This document shows, piece by piece, positions 22,059 to 30,544 of a stretch of 64,000 nt of DNA. The notes below the pieces were generated by a model. That model saw only the letters and a program-made list of their open reading frames with translations. It searched no databases and was not told where the DNA came from. A program made the position numbers and the translations under genes. How positions within the stretch are numbered: the first letter of the stretch is position 1; every line of letters begins with the position of its first letter. Source of the DNA: Rugamonas fusca (GTDB lineage Bacteria > Pseudomonadota > Gammaproteobacteria > Burkholderiales > Burkholderiaceae_D); contig NZ_JACEZS010000004.1 of assembly GCF_014042365.1 (NCBI RefSeq), forward strand, positions 62,001 to 126,000, given 5' to 3'.

Positions 22059-24374
22059 TCAGATCCTGGCCGGTGCGCTGGCCGGATACAGCAGCACGGG
22101 TATCGACTTGGAGGTCGGCGTGCCGGCGCCGTCGGCCGTGCTGTGCAGCGGCACCAGCGCGTTCGTCTCGGGGAAGTAGGCGCCCAGGCAGCCGCGCGGG
22201 ATGTCGTATTCCACCAGCATGAAGCCGTCCGCGCGGCGCTCCACGCCATCGTCCCACACGCTCACCATGTCCACCCAGCCGCCCGGCTGCAAGCCCAGCA
22301 TGTCCATGTCGGCCCGGTTGGCGAACACCACGCGGCGCATGCCGTACACGCCCCGGTAGCGGTCGTCCATGCCGTAGATGGTGGTGTTGTACTGGTCGTG
22401 CGAGCGGGCCGTCATCAGCGTCATCAGGCGCTCGCCATGGATGGCGCGGGCGCGGTGGATGGGGGTGTCCGTGTCCACGGCGCGCACCAGGAACTGGGCC
22501 CGGCCGCTGGCCGTGCGCCACTCGCGCGCGCGCGAGGCGACCCGCAGGTGGAAGCCGCCCGGCTTGGCCACGCGCGCGTTGAAGTCGTAGAAATCGTCGA
22601 ACACCTTGGCGACGGCGTCGCGGATGCGGGCGTAATCGGCCGCGTACCAATGCCAGTCGACCAGCGCGCTGCCCAGCGTGGCGTGGGCCATGCGGGCCAC
22701 GATGGCCGTTTCCGACAGCAGGTTGGGCGAGGCCGGCGCATTGCCGCCGTAGGACAGGTGCACCATGCTCATCGAATCTTCCACCGTCACGCCCTGGGCC
22801 ACGCCCTGTTGCAGGTCGATCTCGGTGCGGCCCAGCGTGGGCAGCAGCAGCGCGGCCTTGCCATGCACCAGGTGGCTGCGATTGAGCTTGGTGGCCACGT
22901 GCACCGTCAGTTCGCACGCGCGCAGGGCGGCGAAGGTGAGCGGGGTGTCGGGCGTGGCCATGGCGAAGTTGCCACCCATGCCGAAGAACACTTTCACCTT
23001 GCCGTCCAACATGGCCTGGATGGTGGCCACCACGTCGTAGCCGTGTTCGCGCGGCGGCGTAAAGCCGAACACCTGGCCCAGGCGGTCGAGGAAGGTGGCG
23101 GTCGGCTTTTCCTCGATGCCCATGGTGCGGTCGCCCTGCACGTTGGAGTGGCCGCGCACGGGACACAGGCCGGCGCCCTGGCGGCCGATATTCCCGCGCA
23201 TCATCATCAGGTTGGACAGCATCTGGATCGTGGCCACGGCGCCCTTGTGCTGGGTCAGGCCCATGCCCCAGGTGGCGATCACCCGCTTGCCGTGGGCGTA
23301 GATGTGCGTCAGGCGGTCGATCTGCTCGCGCGGCACGCCCGATTCGTCGATCAACTGCTGCCAGTCCTGCTGGCGCAAATCGTCGGCGAAGGCGTCGAAG
23401 CCGCTCGTGTGTTCGGCGATGAAGTCCACGTCCAGCAGGCGCGCCTGGCCGGCGGCGCGGGCCGCGTCGTCCAGTGCCAGCAAGCCCTTGGCCACGCCCT
23501 TGATCAGCGCGAAGTCGCCGCCCAGGCGCGGCTGGATGAACAGCGAGCCGATGGCGGTGCTGGAATTGGTCAGCATCTCGATCGGGTGCGACGGCGACGT
23601 GAAGCGTTCCAGCCCCCGTTCGCGCAGCGGGTTGATGGAGACGATGGTGGCGCCCCGCCTGGCGCAGTCGCGCAGTTCGCCCAGCATGCGCGGGTGGTTG
23701 GTGGCCGGGTTCTGGCCGAAGATCAGCAGCGTGTCCGCATGCTCAAAGTCGTCCAGCGTGACGGTGCCCTTGCCGGTGCCCACGGTGCCGGGCAGGCCGC
23801 GGCTGGTGGGTTCGTGGCACATGTTGGAGCAGTCCGGGAAGTTATTGGTGCCGTACAAGCGCACGAACAGCTGGAACAGGAACGCGGCTTCATTGCCGGT
23901 GCGGCCCGAAGTGTAGAACGCGGCCTGGTTCGGATCGGGCAGGGCCTTCAGGTGGCGCGCGATCAGGTCGAACGCGCCATCCCAGGAAATGGGGACGTAT
24001 TTATCGCTGGCCGGGTCGTACACCATGGGATCGGTCAGGCGGCCGTGTTGTTCCAGCTCGTAGTCGGACTGCTGCAGCAGCGCGCCCACGGCATGGCGGG
24101 CGAAGAATTCGGGCGGCACGCGCTTGCTGGTCGCTTCCGCCGCCACGGCCTTGACGCCGTTCTCGCAGAATTCGAAGGTGGATGTGTGCACGCGGTCGGG
24201 CCAGGCGCAACCAGGGCAGTCGAAGCCGTCGGGCTGGTTTTGCGCCAGCAGGCTGCGGTAATTGCCGCCGCTGACCTTCTCGCGCACGAGGTTGATCGCC
24301 ACCTGCTTCAGCGCGCCCCAGCCGGCGGCGGCGTGCGCGTAGGGTTCGATACGGCCAGGTTTCGTCTCGTTCAT
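22059..24374 (-). CDS. FdhF/YdeP-family molybdopterin oxidoreductase
   Basis: This 771-residue protein is of the YdeP type, often named formate dehydrogenase alpha subunit. DCPGCAWPD near residue 55 provides the reduced Cys set typical of YdeP rather than the four-Cys [4Fe-4S] motif of FdhF. The bis-MGD-binding stretches AAFYTSGRTGNEAAFLFQLFVRLYGTNN and MCHEPTSRGLPGTVGTGKGTVTLDDFEHAD follow. The catalytic position region (SNMCHEPT) contains Cys, not Sec. The start at 24374 (MNETKPGRI) matches the family; an open extension to 24557 does not. The true substrate of YdeP proteins is uncertain; acid resistance has been suggested in E. coli. Confidence 0.88.
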   Translation of the reverse strand: MNETKPGRIEPYAHAAAGWGALKQVAINLVREKVSGGNYRSLLAQNQPDGFDCPGCAWPDRVHTSTFEFCENGVKAVAAEATSKRVPPEFFARHAVGALLQQSDYELEQHGRLTDPMVYDPASDKYVPISWDGAFDLIARHLKALPDPNQAAFYTSGRTGNEAAFLFQLFVRLYGTNNFPDCSNMCHEPTSRGLPGTVGTGKGTVTLDDFEHADTLLIFGQNPATNHPRMLGELRDCARRGATIVSINPLRERGLERFTSPSHPIEMLTNSSTAIGSLFIQPRLGGDFALIKGVAKGLLALDDAARAAGQARLLDVDFIAEHTSGFDAFADDLRQQDWQQLIDESGVPREQIDRLTHIYAHGKRVIATWGMGLTQHKGAVATIQMLSNLMMMRGNIGRQGAGLCPVRGHSNVQGDRTMGIEEKPTATFLDRLGQVFGFTPPREHGYDVVATIQAMLDGKVKVFFGMGGNFAMATPDTPLTFAALRACELTVHVATKLNRSHLVHGKAALLLPTLGRTEIDLQQGVAQGVTVEDSMSMVHLSYGGNAPASPNLLSETAIVARMAHATLGSALVDWHWYAADYARIRDAVAKVFDDFYDFNARVAKPGGFHLRVASRAREWRTASGRAQFLVRAVDTDTPIHRARAIHGERLMTLMTARSHDQYNTTIYGMDDRYRGVYGMRRVVFANRADMDMLGLQPGGWVDMVSVWDDGVERRADGFMLVEYDIPRGCLGAYFPETNALVPLHSTADGAGTPTSKSIPVLLYPASAPARI

Positions 24375-24433
24375 GCAATGTGCCCCATGGTCTAAGGTCA
24401 GGTGGCGCAGCCGGACCGCGGCTGGCAGTGGGC

Positions 24434-24462
24434 AGTATAGTGCCTCATTGATTTTTTGAAAA
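24434..24462 (-). promoter_or_regulatory. Possible promoter of the YdeP-like gene
   Basis: On the minus strand TTTTCA and TATACT are 17 bp apart, with the -10 box about 60 bp before the start codon. The -10 hexamer matches five of six positions; the -35 is weak. Confidence 0.4.
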
Positions 24463-24797
24463 CAGGATGATTTTGTTAATTTTTCCGCCTTGGGCGGGAT
24501 GCGGCCAGGGCGCCGCCGGGATGGGGATTTCTTACCATGGATGCGTGGCCATGGCAAATGGTGTACGCCTGGCGCAACAAACCGTTAGTTACAAAAGTGG
24601 GCCAGTTACATCACTGCGCAGTTAAGGAAGAAAAATGATTCTTGATTACTTTGAAACGTCGTTCAGCGGGGTTTGGGCTGGACGTTGAAAGAATGGTGCG
24701 GGTTGACTGCAGGCTGGCTGCAAGTTTTCTCAGTGGCGCAGTTGGGGCGCCGGAAACCGCATGCCGGCGCCTGGCATCGCAAGGACAGCGGGGCTGC
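24463..24797. other. Intergenic region with no recognisable gene
   Basis: This stretch separates the YdeP-like gene from the small HTH gene. It starts AT-rich and then becomes GC-rich. I see no tRNA, convincing terminator or family-like reading frame; the longest frames lack ribosome sites and protein-like composition. A 17-codon frame at 24634 after AAGGAAG is too short to support. Confidence 0.4.
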
Positions 24798-25085
24798 TCA
24801 GTGCATGGAAGCGGTCGACAATTCCTTCAGTTCTCGGATGCTGATGTCCGATTTCTCGTGCATGCGCAATAAGATGGTGGCCCCGACGGCCAGCTTGCGA
24901 TGCCGGATCTTGCTGATGATGGGGGGCTGCACTTCAAGTACGCGGCACAGCTCCGCATCGTTCTTCAGGTTCATTTTCTCGATCAGGGTGTCCAGCAGTT
25001 TGTTCGGGACAAAGCTGGACGGTTCGAGCGCGCGAGCCCGGTTCATGGCCTCGATCAACTCCAACTTTTTTTGCCGTACGTTCAT
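24798..25085 (-). CDS. Small helix-turn-helix DNA-binding protein
   Basis: This 95-residue basic protein contains a lambda-repressor-like helix-turn-helix at about residues 30-75 (LIEKMNLKNDAELCRVLEVQPPIISKIRHRKLAVGATILLRMHE). It resembles small XRE/Cro-like regulators common in Oxalobacteraceae genomes. The ATG at 25085 follows a perfect AGGAGG-type site (GGAGGAGC), so the open extension to 25277 is not used. It stands alone with no phage genes around it. Its target is unknown. Confidence 0.8.
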   Translation of the reverse strand: MNVRQKKLELIEAMNRARALEPSSFVPNKLLDTLIEKMNLKNDAELCRVLEVQPPIISKIRHRKLAVGATILLRMHEKSDISIRELKELSTASMH

Positions 25086-25257
25086 TTTTGCTCCTCCTTT
25101 GCTCAAAAAACGTGGTTGGGTTGGCGTGTCCTCGCTGGCGAGCCATCCCACATTTCGGTTCCGGAATGTGGAACGTGACTCAACATTCTTGATAACCAAG
25201 CAAGTTACTTTCAATAATACTACGGAGAGAATTGGATAGGATGATTTGATAAAAAAA

Positions 25258-25950
25258 TTATCTTGTTTTTTGCTCAAACGGGTTGACGATTGTTGTTTCT
25301 TGTATGCCCAGTTTAGTTAATTGCAACGTTTTGTCGGCCATGGCGGCCGCGGCGTGGGAGTGGGTGACCATGATGGCGCAGGCGCCGGTCGCCTTGATTT
25401 CCTGGCGCAGCAGGGTGAGGATGGTGTCGGCCGTGTCGGGGTCAAGGTTGCCGGTCGGTTCGTCGGCCAGCACCAGCGCCGGCCGGTGCACCAGCGCGCG
25501 GGCGATGGCGACCCGCTGCAGTTCGCCGCCCGACAGCTGGTGCGGGAAGTCGGCGCCACGCCCGCCCAGGCCCACCGCTTCCAGCATCTGGCTGGCGCGT
25601 CCGCGCGGCAGGCCGTTGAGCAGCAAGGGCAGCGCCACGTTCTGCAGCAGCGTGAGGTGGGGCAGCACGTGGAAGGCCTGGAAGATGAAGCCCATGCGGG
25701 CGCGCCGCAGCCGGGTGGCGGCGTCGTCGTCCAGGCCGGCCATGGCCACGCCGTCCACCAGGATGGGCGACGCTTCCGGGCCCGGATCGGGCTGGTCCAG
25801 GCCGGCGATCAGGTTCAGCAGGGTGGACTTGCCGACCCCGGAGTCGCCCATGATGGCGACGAACTCGCCGGCGCGGAATTGCCAGCTGAGCTTGTCCAGC
25901 ACGGGATGGCCGCTGGCGTAGGACTTGGTGAGCTGGCGCAGTTCGAGCAT
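25258..25950 (-). CDS. ABC transporter ATP-binding protein (LolD-like), last gene of the putative selenate transporter operon
   Basis: This 230-residue ATPase has Walker A GDSGVGKST, Q-loop FIFQAFHVLPHLTL, signature LSGGELQRVAIARAL and Walker B LVLADEPTGNLD. Its sequence type is closer to LolD/MacB-family ATPases than to PhnC. It lies 11 bp after the second permease gene in the same operon, which already encodes a PhnC-like ATPase. The complex would therefore have two different ATPases and two permeases, one of each per half, giving a heteromeric core. The start at 25950 coincides with the family start. Confidence 0.85.
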   Translation of the reverse strand: MLELRQLTKSYASGHPVLDKLSWQFRAGEFVAIMGDSGVGKSTLLNLIAGLDQPDPGPEASPILVDGVAMAGLDDDAATRLRRARMGFIFQAFHVLPHLTLLQNVALPLLLNGLPRGRASQMLEAVGLGGRGADFPHQLSGGELQRVAIARALVHRPALVLADEPTGNLDPDTADTILTLLRQEIKATGACAIMVTHSHAAAAMADKTLQLTKLGIQETTIVNPFEQKTR

Positions 25951-25961
25951 GAGGGCAGGCC

Positions 25962-26768
25962 TTAACGGGTCAACAGGCGGCGCAGCCCGAAGCTGACGGC
26001 GTCCACCAGGCCCACCAGCAGCAGCATGGCGGCGATCACGGTGGCCGCCGGCTGCATCTGGAACAGCGACAGGTGATACTTGAGCATCTGTCCCAGCCCG
26101 CCCGCGCCCACCACGCCCAGGATGGCGGCGGCGCGGATATTGTTCTCCCAGCGGTACAGCGTGTAGGACAGCATTTGCGGCAGCGCCTGCGGCAAGGTGG
26201 CGTACAGGAACGCGGCCATGGGCGCGGCGCCGTTGGTGCGCAGGCTCGCTTCCGGGTGGGGCGCGGCGTTCTCCAGCGCGTCGGCGAACAGGCGGCCCAG
26301 TACGCCCGAGGTGTGCGCGGCCAGCGCCAGCGTGCCGCCGAATGGCCCCAGGCCGGCCGCGATCAGCAGGATCGAGGCCCACACCAGCTCGGGAATCGAG
26401 CGCAGCACGTTGAGCAGCGCGCGCACGGGCGCGCGCAGCACGCGGCCGAAGCGGCCCGCGGCGGGCAAGGCCAGCGCCAGCCCGGCGGCCGCGGCCAGCA
26501 GCGTGCCGAGGGCCGACATGGCCAGCGTCTCGGCGGCCGCGCCGGCCGTCTTGGTCAGGAAGGGCAGGCCCAGCTCCGGCGGCGCGAAGCCGGCCAGGAA
26601 TTCGCCCATGCTGGAGATCGCATCCAGCGTGAAGAAGGCGCGCCATTGCAGGGGCAGCGTGGCGAAGCTGGCTGCCACCAGCACGGCCAGCAGCACGGCC
26701 AGGATGATGACGGGCCAGGCCGGCGGGGGCGCCGGCGGCATGCCGGCCGGGGTGCGTGGGGTGGTCAT
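25962..26768 (-). CDS. PhnE-type ABC transporter permease 2
   Basis: This 268-residue inner-membrane permease has six predicted helices. The EAA-type loop in the C-terminal third (LRTNGAAPMAAFLYATLPQALPQMLSYTLYRWENNIRAAAILGVVGAGGLGQ) is typical of PhnE permeases for phosphonate/phosphite and related anions. The first four bases overlap the end of the preceding permease gene, so they are translationally coupled. With its paralogue it should form the pore of the putative selenate importer. Confidence 0.88.
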   Translation of the reverse strand: MTTPRTPAGMPPAPPPAWPVIILAVLLAVLVAASFATLPLQWRAFFTLDAISSMGEFLAGFAPPELGLPFLTKTAGAAAETLAMSALGTLLAAAAGLALALPAAGRFGRVLRAPVRALLNVLRSIPELVWASILLIAAGLGPFGGTLALAAHTSGVLGRLFADALENAAPHPEASLRTNGAAPMAAFLYATLPQALPQMLSYTLYRWENNIRAAAILGVVGAGGLGQMLKYHLSLFQMQPAATVIAAMLLLVGLVDAVSFGLRRLLTR

Positions 26769-27610
26769 GCGAGCCGCCTCCTCAGCATTTTCGAGACCGT
26801 GTCGGCGCAGGCCACCAGCAGCACGAAGATGATCAGCATGGACGACACTTCGCCGCCCGACAGCATCTTCATCGATTCATCCATGCGCTGGCCGAGGCCA
26901 CCGGCGCCCACGAAGCCCATCACGACCGAGCCACGAATCGCGCATTCCCAGCGGTAGAGGGTGTAGGACACCAGTTCCGACGCCGCCTCCGGCAGCGTGC
27001 CATACAAGAACGCGGCCAGCCGTCCGCTGCCATTGGCCAGCAGCACGGCGCTGGCGCCGCCGTCGGCCGATTCCAGGATCTCGGCATACACCTTGCCCAG
27101 CATGCCGCAATAGGTGAGGGCGATGGCCAGCACGCCGGCCGTGGGGCCCAGGCCGATGATGCGCACGAACAGCAGCGCCCACACCAGTTCCGGCACGCTG
27201 CGCAGCAGCACCAGCAGCCAGCGCGCCAGCTGGCGCAGCATGGCCGAGGGCGGGCGCATGCGGCCCGTGCCCAGGCGCGAGATCGACAGCTTGTCCGTCA
27301 CCAGCAGCGCGGCGGGGATGGCGCCCAGCAGGGCCAGCGCCAGGCCCGAGGTGGCGATGGCCACCGTCTGCCACGTCTCGTGCACCAGCATGGCGAGGAA
27401 TTCGGGACTGTGGGCGGGCGGCAGGAAGCCGGCCAGGAAGTGGCCCGTCGCTGCCAGGCTTTGCCAGTCGAGCAGCACGAATGGCTTGAATTCGCTGGCC
27501 ACAACCATGGGCCACAGCAGGGCCAGGGCCAGCACGGCCAGGATCACGCGGCCGCGCCAGGCGGGATCGGGATGGCGCGTGGCGCCACTGGTTGGGAGTG
27601 TCGCTTGCAT
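26765..27610 (-). CDS. PhnE-type ABC transporter permease 1
   Basis: This 281-residue permease parallels the next gene. A hydrophobic helix follows a cytoplasmic N-terminus, a central ELVWALLFVRIIGLGPTAGVLAIAL segment follows, and the EAA loop reads LLANGSGRLAAFLYGTLPEAASELVSYTLYRWECAIRGSVVMGFVGAGGLGQ. It starts three bases after the ATPase gene stop and overlaps the next permease by four. The duplication of permease genes suggests a heterodimeric channel. Confidence 0.88.
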   Translation of the reverse strand: MQATLPTSGATRHPDPAWRGRVILAVLALALLWPMVVASEFKPFVLLDWQSLAATGHFLAGFLPPAHSPEFLAMLVHETWQTVAIATSGLALALLGAIPAALLVTDKLSISRLGTGRMRPPSAMLRQLARWLLVLLRSVPELVWALLFVRIIGLGPTAGVLAIALTYCGMLGKVYAEILESADGGASAVLLANGSGRLAAFLYGTLPEAASELVSYTLYRWECAIRGSVVMGFVGAGGLGQRMDESMKMLSGGEVSSMLIIFVLLVACADTVSKMLRRRLA

Positions 27611-27613
27611 GGC

Positions 27614-28456
27614 TCAGAAACAGGCGCCCACGGCCACGCGCGAGGTGGGCGCGGCGGCCGCCGGCGTGCTGGCGGCGGGCAGTTCGCCCTGGTACAGCGC
27701 CGTCACCATTTCCGCCGTCACTTGCTCGCGCGGCAGGTCGAACACGATGCGGCCGTCGCGCAGCGCGACGATGCGGGGAAAATGGGCCAGCGCCAGGTCC
27801 ACCTGGTGCAGGCTGCAAATCAGCGTGGCGTTGCGCTGGGCCGCTTCCTGGCGCAGCGTGGCCACGGTCAGTTCGGACAGCGCCGGATCCAGCGCCGACA
27901 GCGGTTCATCCACCAGCAGCGCCTGTGCCGACGACAGCAGCAGGCGCGCCAGTCCGCAGCGCTGGCGTTCGCCGCCGGAGAGGCGGTCCACGCGCGCATA
28001 CAACTTGTCGCCCAGGTTGAAGCGGGCCAGCGCCTGCCAGGCCGCCTCGGGATCGGCCGGCTTGACCAGCGACACGAGCGCGCGCCACAAGCTCCATTGC
28101 GGCAGGCGCGCCGCCAGCACGGCCGTCACCACGCGCTGGCGCGGCGGCAGCGGCGGCGTTTGCGGCGCCAGGAACAGGCGCGCGCGTAGCCGGTGGCGCT
28201 GGGCTTCGGGCAGCGCCCACGGATCCTGGCCGAAGGCCTGGAACACCCCGTCGGCCGGACGGTGGGCGCAGGCCAGCACGGCCAGCAGCGTGGTCTTGCC
28301 GGCGCCGGAGGGGCCGATCACGGCCACCTGCTCGCCTTGCGCCACCGTCAGCGAAATGTCGCGCAGGGCCGGCGCTTGGGCGGCGGCCAGGTGGCGCACC
28401 GTCAGGTGCTCGAGACGGTAGGTCGGGCCGGCGCCGGTCGTGCTGCTATCTTGCAT
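27614..28456 (-). CDS. PhnC-like ABC transporter ATP-binding protein
   Basis: This 280-residue ATPase has Walker A GPSGAGKTT, a Q-loop in FLAPQTPPLPPRQRV, signature LSGGERQRCGLARLLLSS, Walker B ALLVDEPLSALD and H-loop SLHQVDLAL, the pattern of phosphonate-type importers. The C-terminal ~30 residues (an Ala/Pro-rich tail) are not part of the fold. It lies six bases after the binding-protein gene and three before the first permease. It energises uptake by the same operon. Confidence 0.88.
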   Translation of the reverse strand: MQDSSTTGAGPTYRLEHLTVRHLAAAQAPALRDISLTVAQGEQVAVIGPSGAGKTTLLAVLACAHRPADGVFQAFGQDPWALPEAQRHRLRARLFLAPQTPPLPPRQRVVTAVLAARLPQWSLWRALVSLVKPADPEAAWQALARFNLGDKLYARVDRLSGGERQRCGLARLLLSSAQALLVDEPLSALDPALSELTVATLRQEAAQRNATLICSLHQVDLALAHFPRIVALRDGRIVFDLPREQVTAEMVTALYQGELPAASTPAAAAPTSRVAVGACF

Positions 28457-28462
28457 CGCCGC

Positions 28463-29344
28463 TTACTTCTTCAGCAGGCCCGCGTTGACGGCGGCCGCCT
28501 CGATGGCGGTGTAGTTCTCGGCCTTGGTGGGGATGAACTTGGAAGCGCGCTGCAGGTCCAGGATGGCCTTGTCCTGCGGGTTCTTCGGGTCCAGTGCGAG
28601 GAAGGCGTCGGTCAGCTTCTTCTTCAGGGCCGGGTTCATGTCGGTGCGCACGCTCCAGTTGTAGTCGTAGTAGCCGGGCGTGGTGTAGAACACGCGCACC
28701 ACGGCCGGATCGACCTTGTGCTCGGCCACCAGCTTTTCCCACACCGAGATGTTGAGCGCGCCCGCGTCCACCTTGCCGCCGGCCACGGCCGCGACGGTGG
28801 CGTCATGGGCGCCGGAGAAGGCGATGCGCTTCAGGTCCGTGTCCGGATTGACCTTGGCGGCCAGCAGGTAGGAGCGTGGCATCAGGTGGCCCGAGGTGGA
28901 CGATTCGGAGCCGAAGCTCAGCGTGTGGCCCTTCAAGTCCTCGAGCTTGTGGATGTCGTTCTTGGTGGTGATGAACACGGAGTGGAATTGCTCATCCTCG
29001 GCACGCTGCACCAGCGGCGTGACCTGGTTCTTGCTGCGCTCCTTGGCCTGCACGAAGGTGAAACCGCCGAACCACACCATGTCGATCTTCTTGTTGATCA
29101 GGCCTTCGACCGAGGCCGCGTAGTCCGTCACGGGCGTGAACTCGACCTTCATGCCGATCTTCTTCTCCAGGTATTCGCCCAGCGGCTTGAACTTGCGTTG
29201 CAGTTCGGTCGGCGCCTCGTCCGGGATGGCCGACACGCGGAACACCTGGCTCTGCGCCTGGCTCAGTGGAGCGGCCAGCAGCAGGGCGGCGCTCAAGGCG
29301 GCGGTCAGCGCGGATTTGAAGGTGTGCAGGGCGGAGGTGGTCAT
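28463..29344 (-). CDS. Putative selenate ABC transporter substrate-binding protein (PhnD superfamily)
   Basis: This 293-residue periplasmic binding protein has a Sec signal peptide (about residues 1-30). The mature N-terminus RVSAIPDEAPTELQRKFKPLG and the segments DMVWFGGFTFVQAKERS, SFGSESSTSGHLMPRSYLLA, FSGAHDATVAAVAGGKVDAGALN and YYDYNWSVRTDMNPALKKK match my memory of the family called putative selenate ABC transporter periplasmic protein. That family is distinct from PhnD and PtxB. Selenate specificity in the family rests on genomic association with selenium genes, not on broad biochemistry. It is the first gene of a five-gene operon and is divergent from egtD. The sen genes lie 10.7 kb away. 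Confidence 0.82.
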   Translation of the reverse strand: MTTSALHTFKSALTAALSAALLLAAPLSQAQSQVFRVSAIPDEAPTELQRKFKPLGEYLEKKIGMKVEFTPVTDYAASVEGLINKKIDMVWFGGFTFVQAKERSKNQVTPLVQRAEDEQFHSVFITTKNDIHKLEDLKGHTLSFGSESSTSGHLMPRSYLLAAKVNPDTDLKRIAFSGAHDATVAAVAGGKVDAGALNISVWEKLVAEHKVDPAVVRVFYTTPGYYDYNWSVRTDMNPALKKKLTDAFLALDPKNPQDKAILDLQRASKFIPTKAENYTAIEAAAVNAGLLKK

Positions 29345-29518
29345 GGTGGGTATGCCTTTCTTGTTGGTGTAGTTATCCGATTGCTATCGCAGCGTGGCGC
29401 CGCGTCTTGGATATTCAGCTATGATATCAAACTGTTACCCGAAGCAGTGGCCGGCGTGGCCTTTGCAGCGACTGCGCCGGCAGGCAAGACCGTCCTCCAC
29501 CCAACGAACGAGTCCACT

Positions 29519-30544
29519 ATGCTGATGCCCCGTACCCCGGCGATGCGCATTGTTTCGCCCGCACCCCGCAACGCCTGTGCCGACGCCGCTGGCGGCCAGC
29601 GCCCGGCCCATGGCGCGCCCGCCACGCTGGCCGAGATCACGGCCGGCCTGCTGGCGCCGTCGGCCGCCGTGTCGCCCAAGTTCTTCTACGACAGCCTGGG
29701 CTCGCGCCTGTTCGAGGCCATCTGCGAACTGCCCGAATACTATCCGACCCGCACCGAGGCCGCCATCTTCGCCCGCCACGGCAGCGACATCGCCCGCGCC
29801 GTGGGCACCGGCTGCACGCTGATCGATCTGGGCGCGGGCAATTGCGCCAAGGCCGCCGCGCTGTTCCCGCTGCTGCAACCGGCGCAGTACGTGCCGGTCG
29901 ATATCTCGCGCGACTTCCTGGCCGACGCCGTGCGCGGCCTGCAGCAGCGTTTCCCGGAAATCGGCATGCTGGCGCTGGGCCTGGATTTCTCGCAAGGCTG
30001 CGAACTGCCCGACAGCGTGCGCCACGCCCGGCGGCTGTTCTTCTATCCAGGTTCGTCAATTGGCAATTTCGGGCCGGACGAGGCGCAGCGCTTCCTGCGC
30101 GGCCTGCGCGACAGCGCGGGCGAGCAGGGCGGCCTGCTGATCGGCGTGGACCTGGTCAAGGACACGGCCCTGCTGGACGCCGCCTACGACGACGCGCTGG
30201 GCGTGACGGCCGCCTTCAACCTGAACCTGCTGAACCACCTGAATCACCTCGTGGGCGCCGATTTCGATGTGCGCCACTGGCTGCACCGCGCCTTCTTCAA
30301 CGAACAGGCCAGCCGCATCGAAATGCACCTGGAAGCGCGCCACGCGCTGAGCGTGCGTTGGCAGGGCGGCGAGCGCCACTTCGGCGCGGGCGAACGCATC
30401 CACACCGAATACAGCTACAAGTACACGCGCGCCGGCTTCGTGGCGCTGCTGGAACGGGCTGGCTTCGAGGCGGCCCGCATCTGGACCGATCCCGATGGCT
30501 GGTTCGCCGTGATCCACGCCCGCGCCGCCGGTGTCAACCCATGA
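29519..30544 (+). CDS. egtD: L-histidine N-alpha-methyltransferase (hercynine synthase)
   Basis: This 341-residue EgtD trimethylates the alpha-amino group of histidine with SAM to make hercynine, the precursor of ergothioneine and selenoneine. The SAM-binding core is LIDLGAGNCAKA (DLGAG at residues 103-107). The family pattern PKFFYDSLGSRLFEAICELPEYYPTRTE precedes it, and FFYPGSSIGNF, LIGVDLVKD and the His-binding block IHTEYSYKYT follow. ATG 29519 is chosen, with others at 29525 and 29543, none with a clear ribosome site. A TATGAT -10-like hexamer lies at 29420-29425. The stop overlaps the egtB start by four bases. Confidence 0.93.
   Translation: MLMPRTPAMRIVSPAPRNACADAAGGQRPAHGAPATLAEITAGLLAPSAAVSPKFFYDSLGSRLFEAICELPEYYPTRTEAAIFARHGSDIARAVGTGCTLIDLGAGNCAKAAALFPLLQPAQYVPVDISRDFLADAVRGLQQRFPEIGMLALGLDFSQGCELPDSVRHARRLFFYPGSSIGNFGPDEAQRFLRGLRDSAGEQGGLLIGVDLVKDTALLDAAYDDALGVTAAFNLNLLNHLNHLVGADFDVRHWLHRAFFNEQASRIEMHLEARHALSVRWQGGERHFGAGERIHTEYSYKYTRAGFVALLERAGFEAARIWTDPDGWFAVIHARAAGVNP

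Noticed and set aside
22059..24557. Longer N-terminus of the YdeP-like protein
   Set aside because: The extra 61 residues lack conservation-like composition, run over the putative promoter, and the family start is at 24,374.
25258..29344. Phosphonate (phn) or phosphite (ptx) uptake operon
   Set aside because: The permeases and first ATPase are PhnE/PhnC-like, but the binding protein carries the SAIPDEAPTELQRKFKPLG-type start and other blocks of the putative selenate family, and there are no C-P lyase or phosphite dehydrogenase genes. I keep selenate as likely, not proven.
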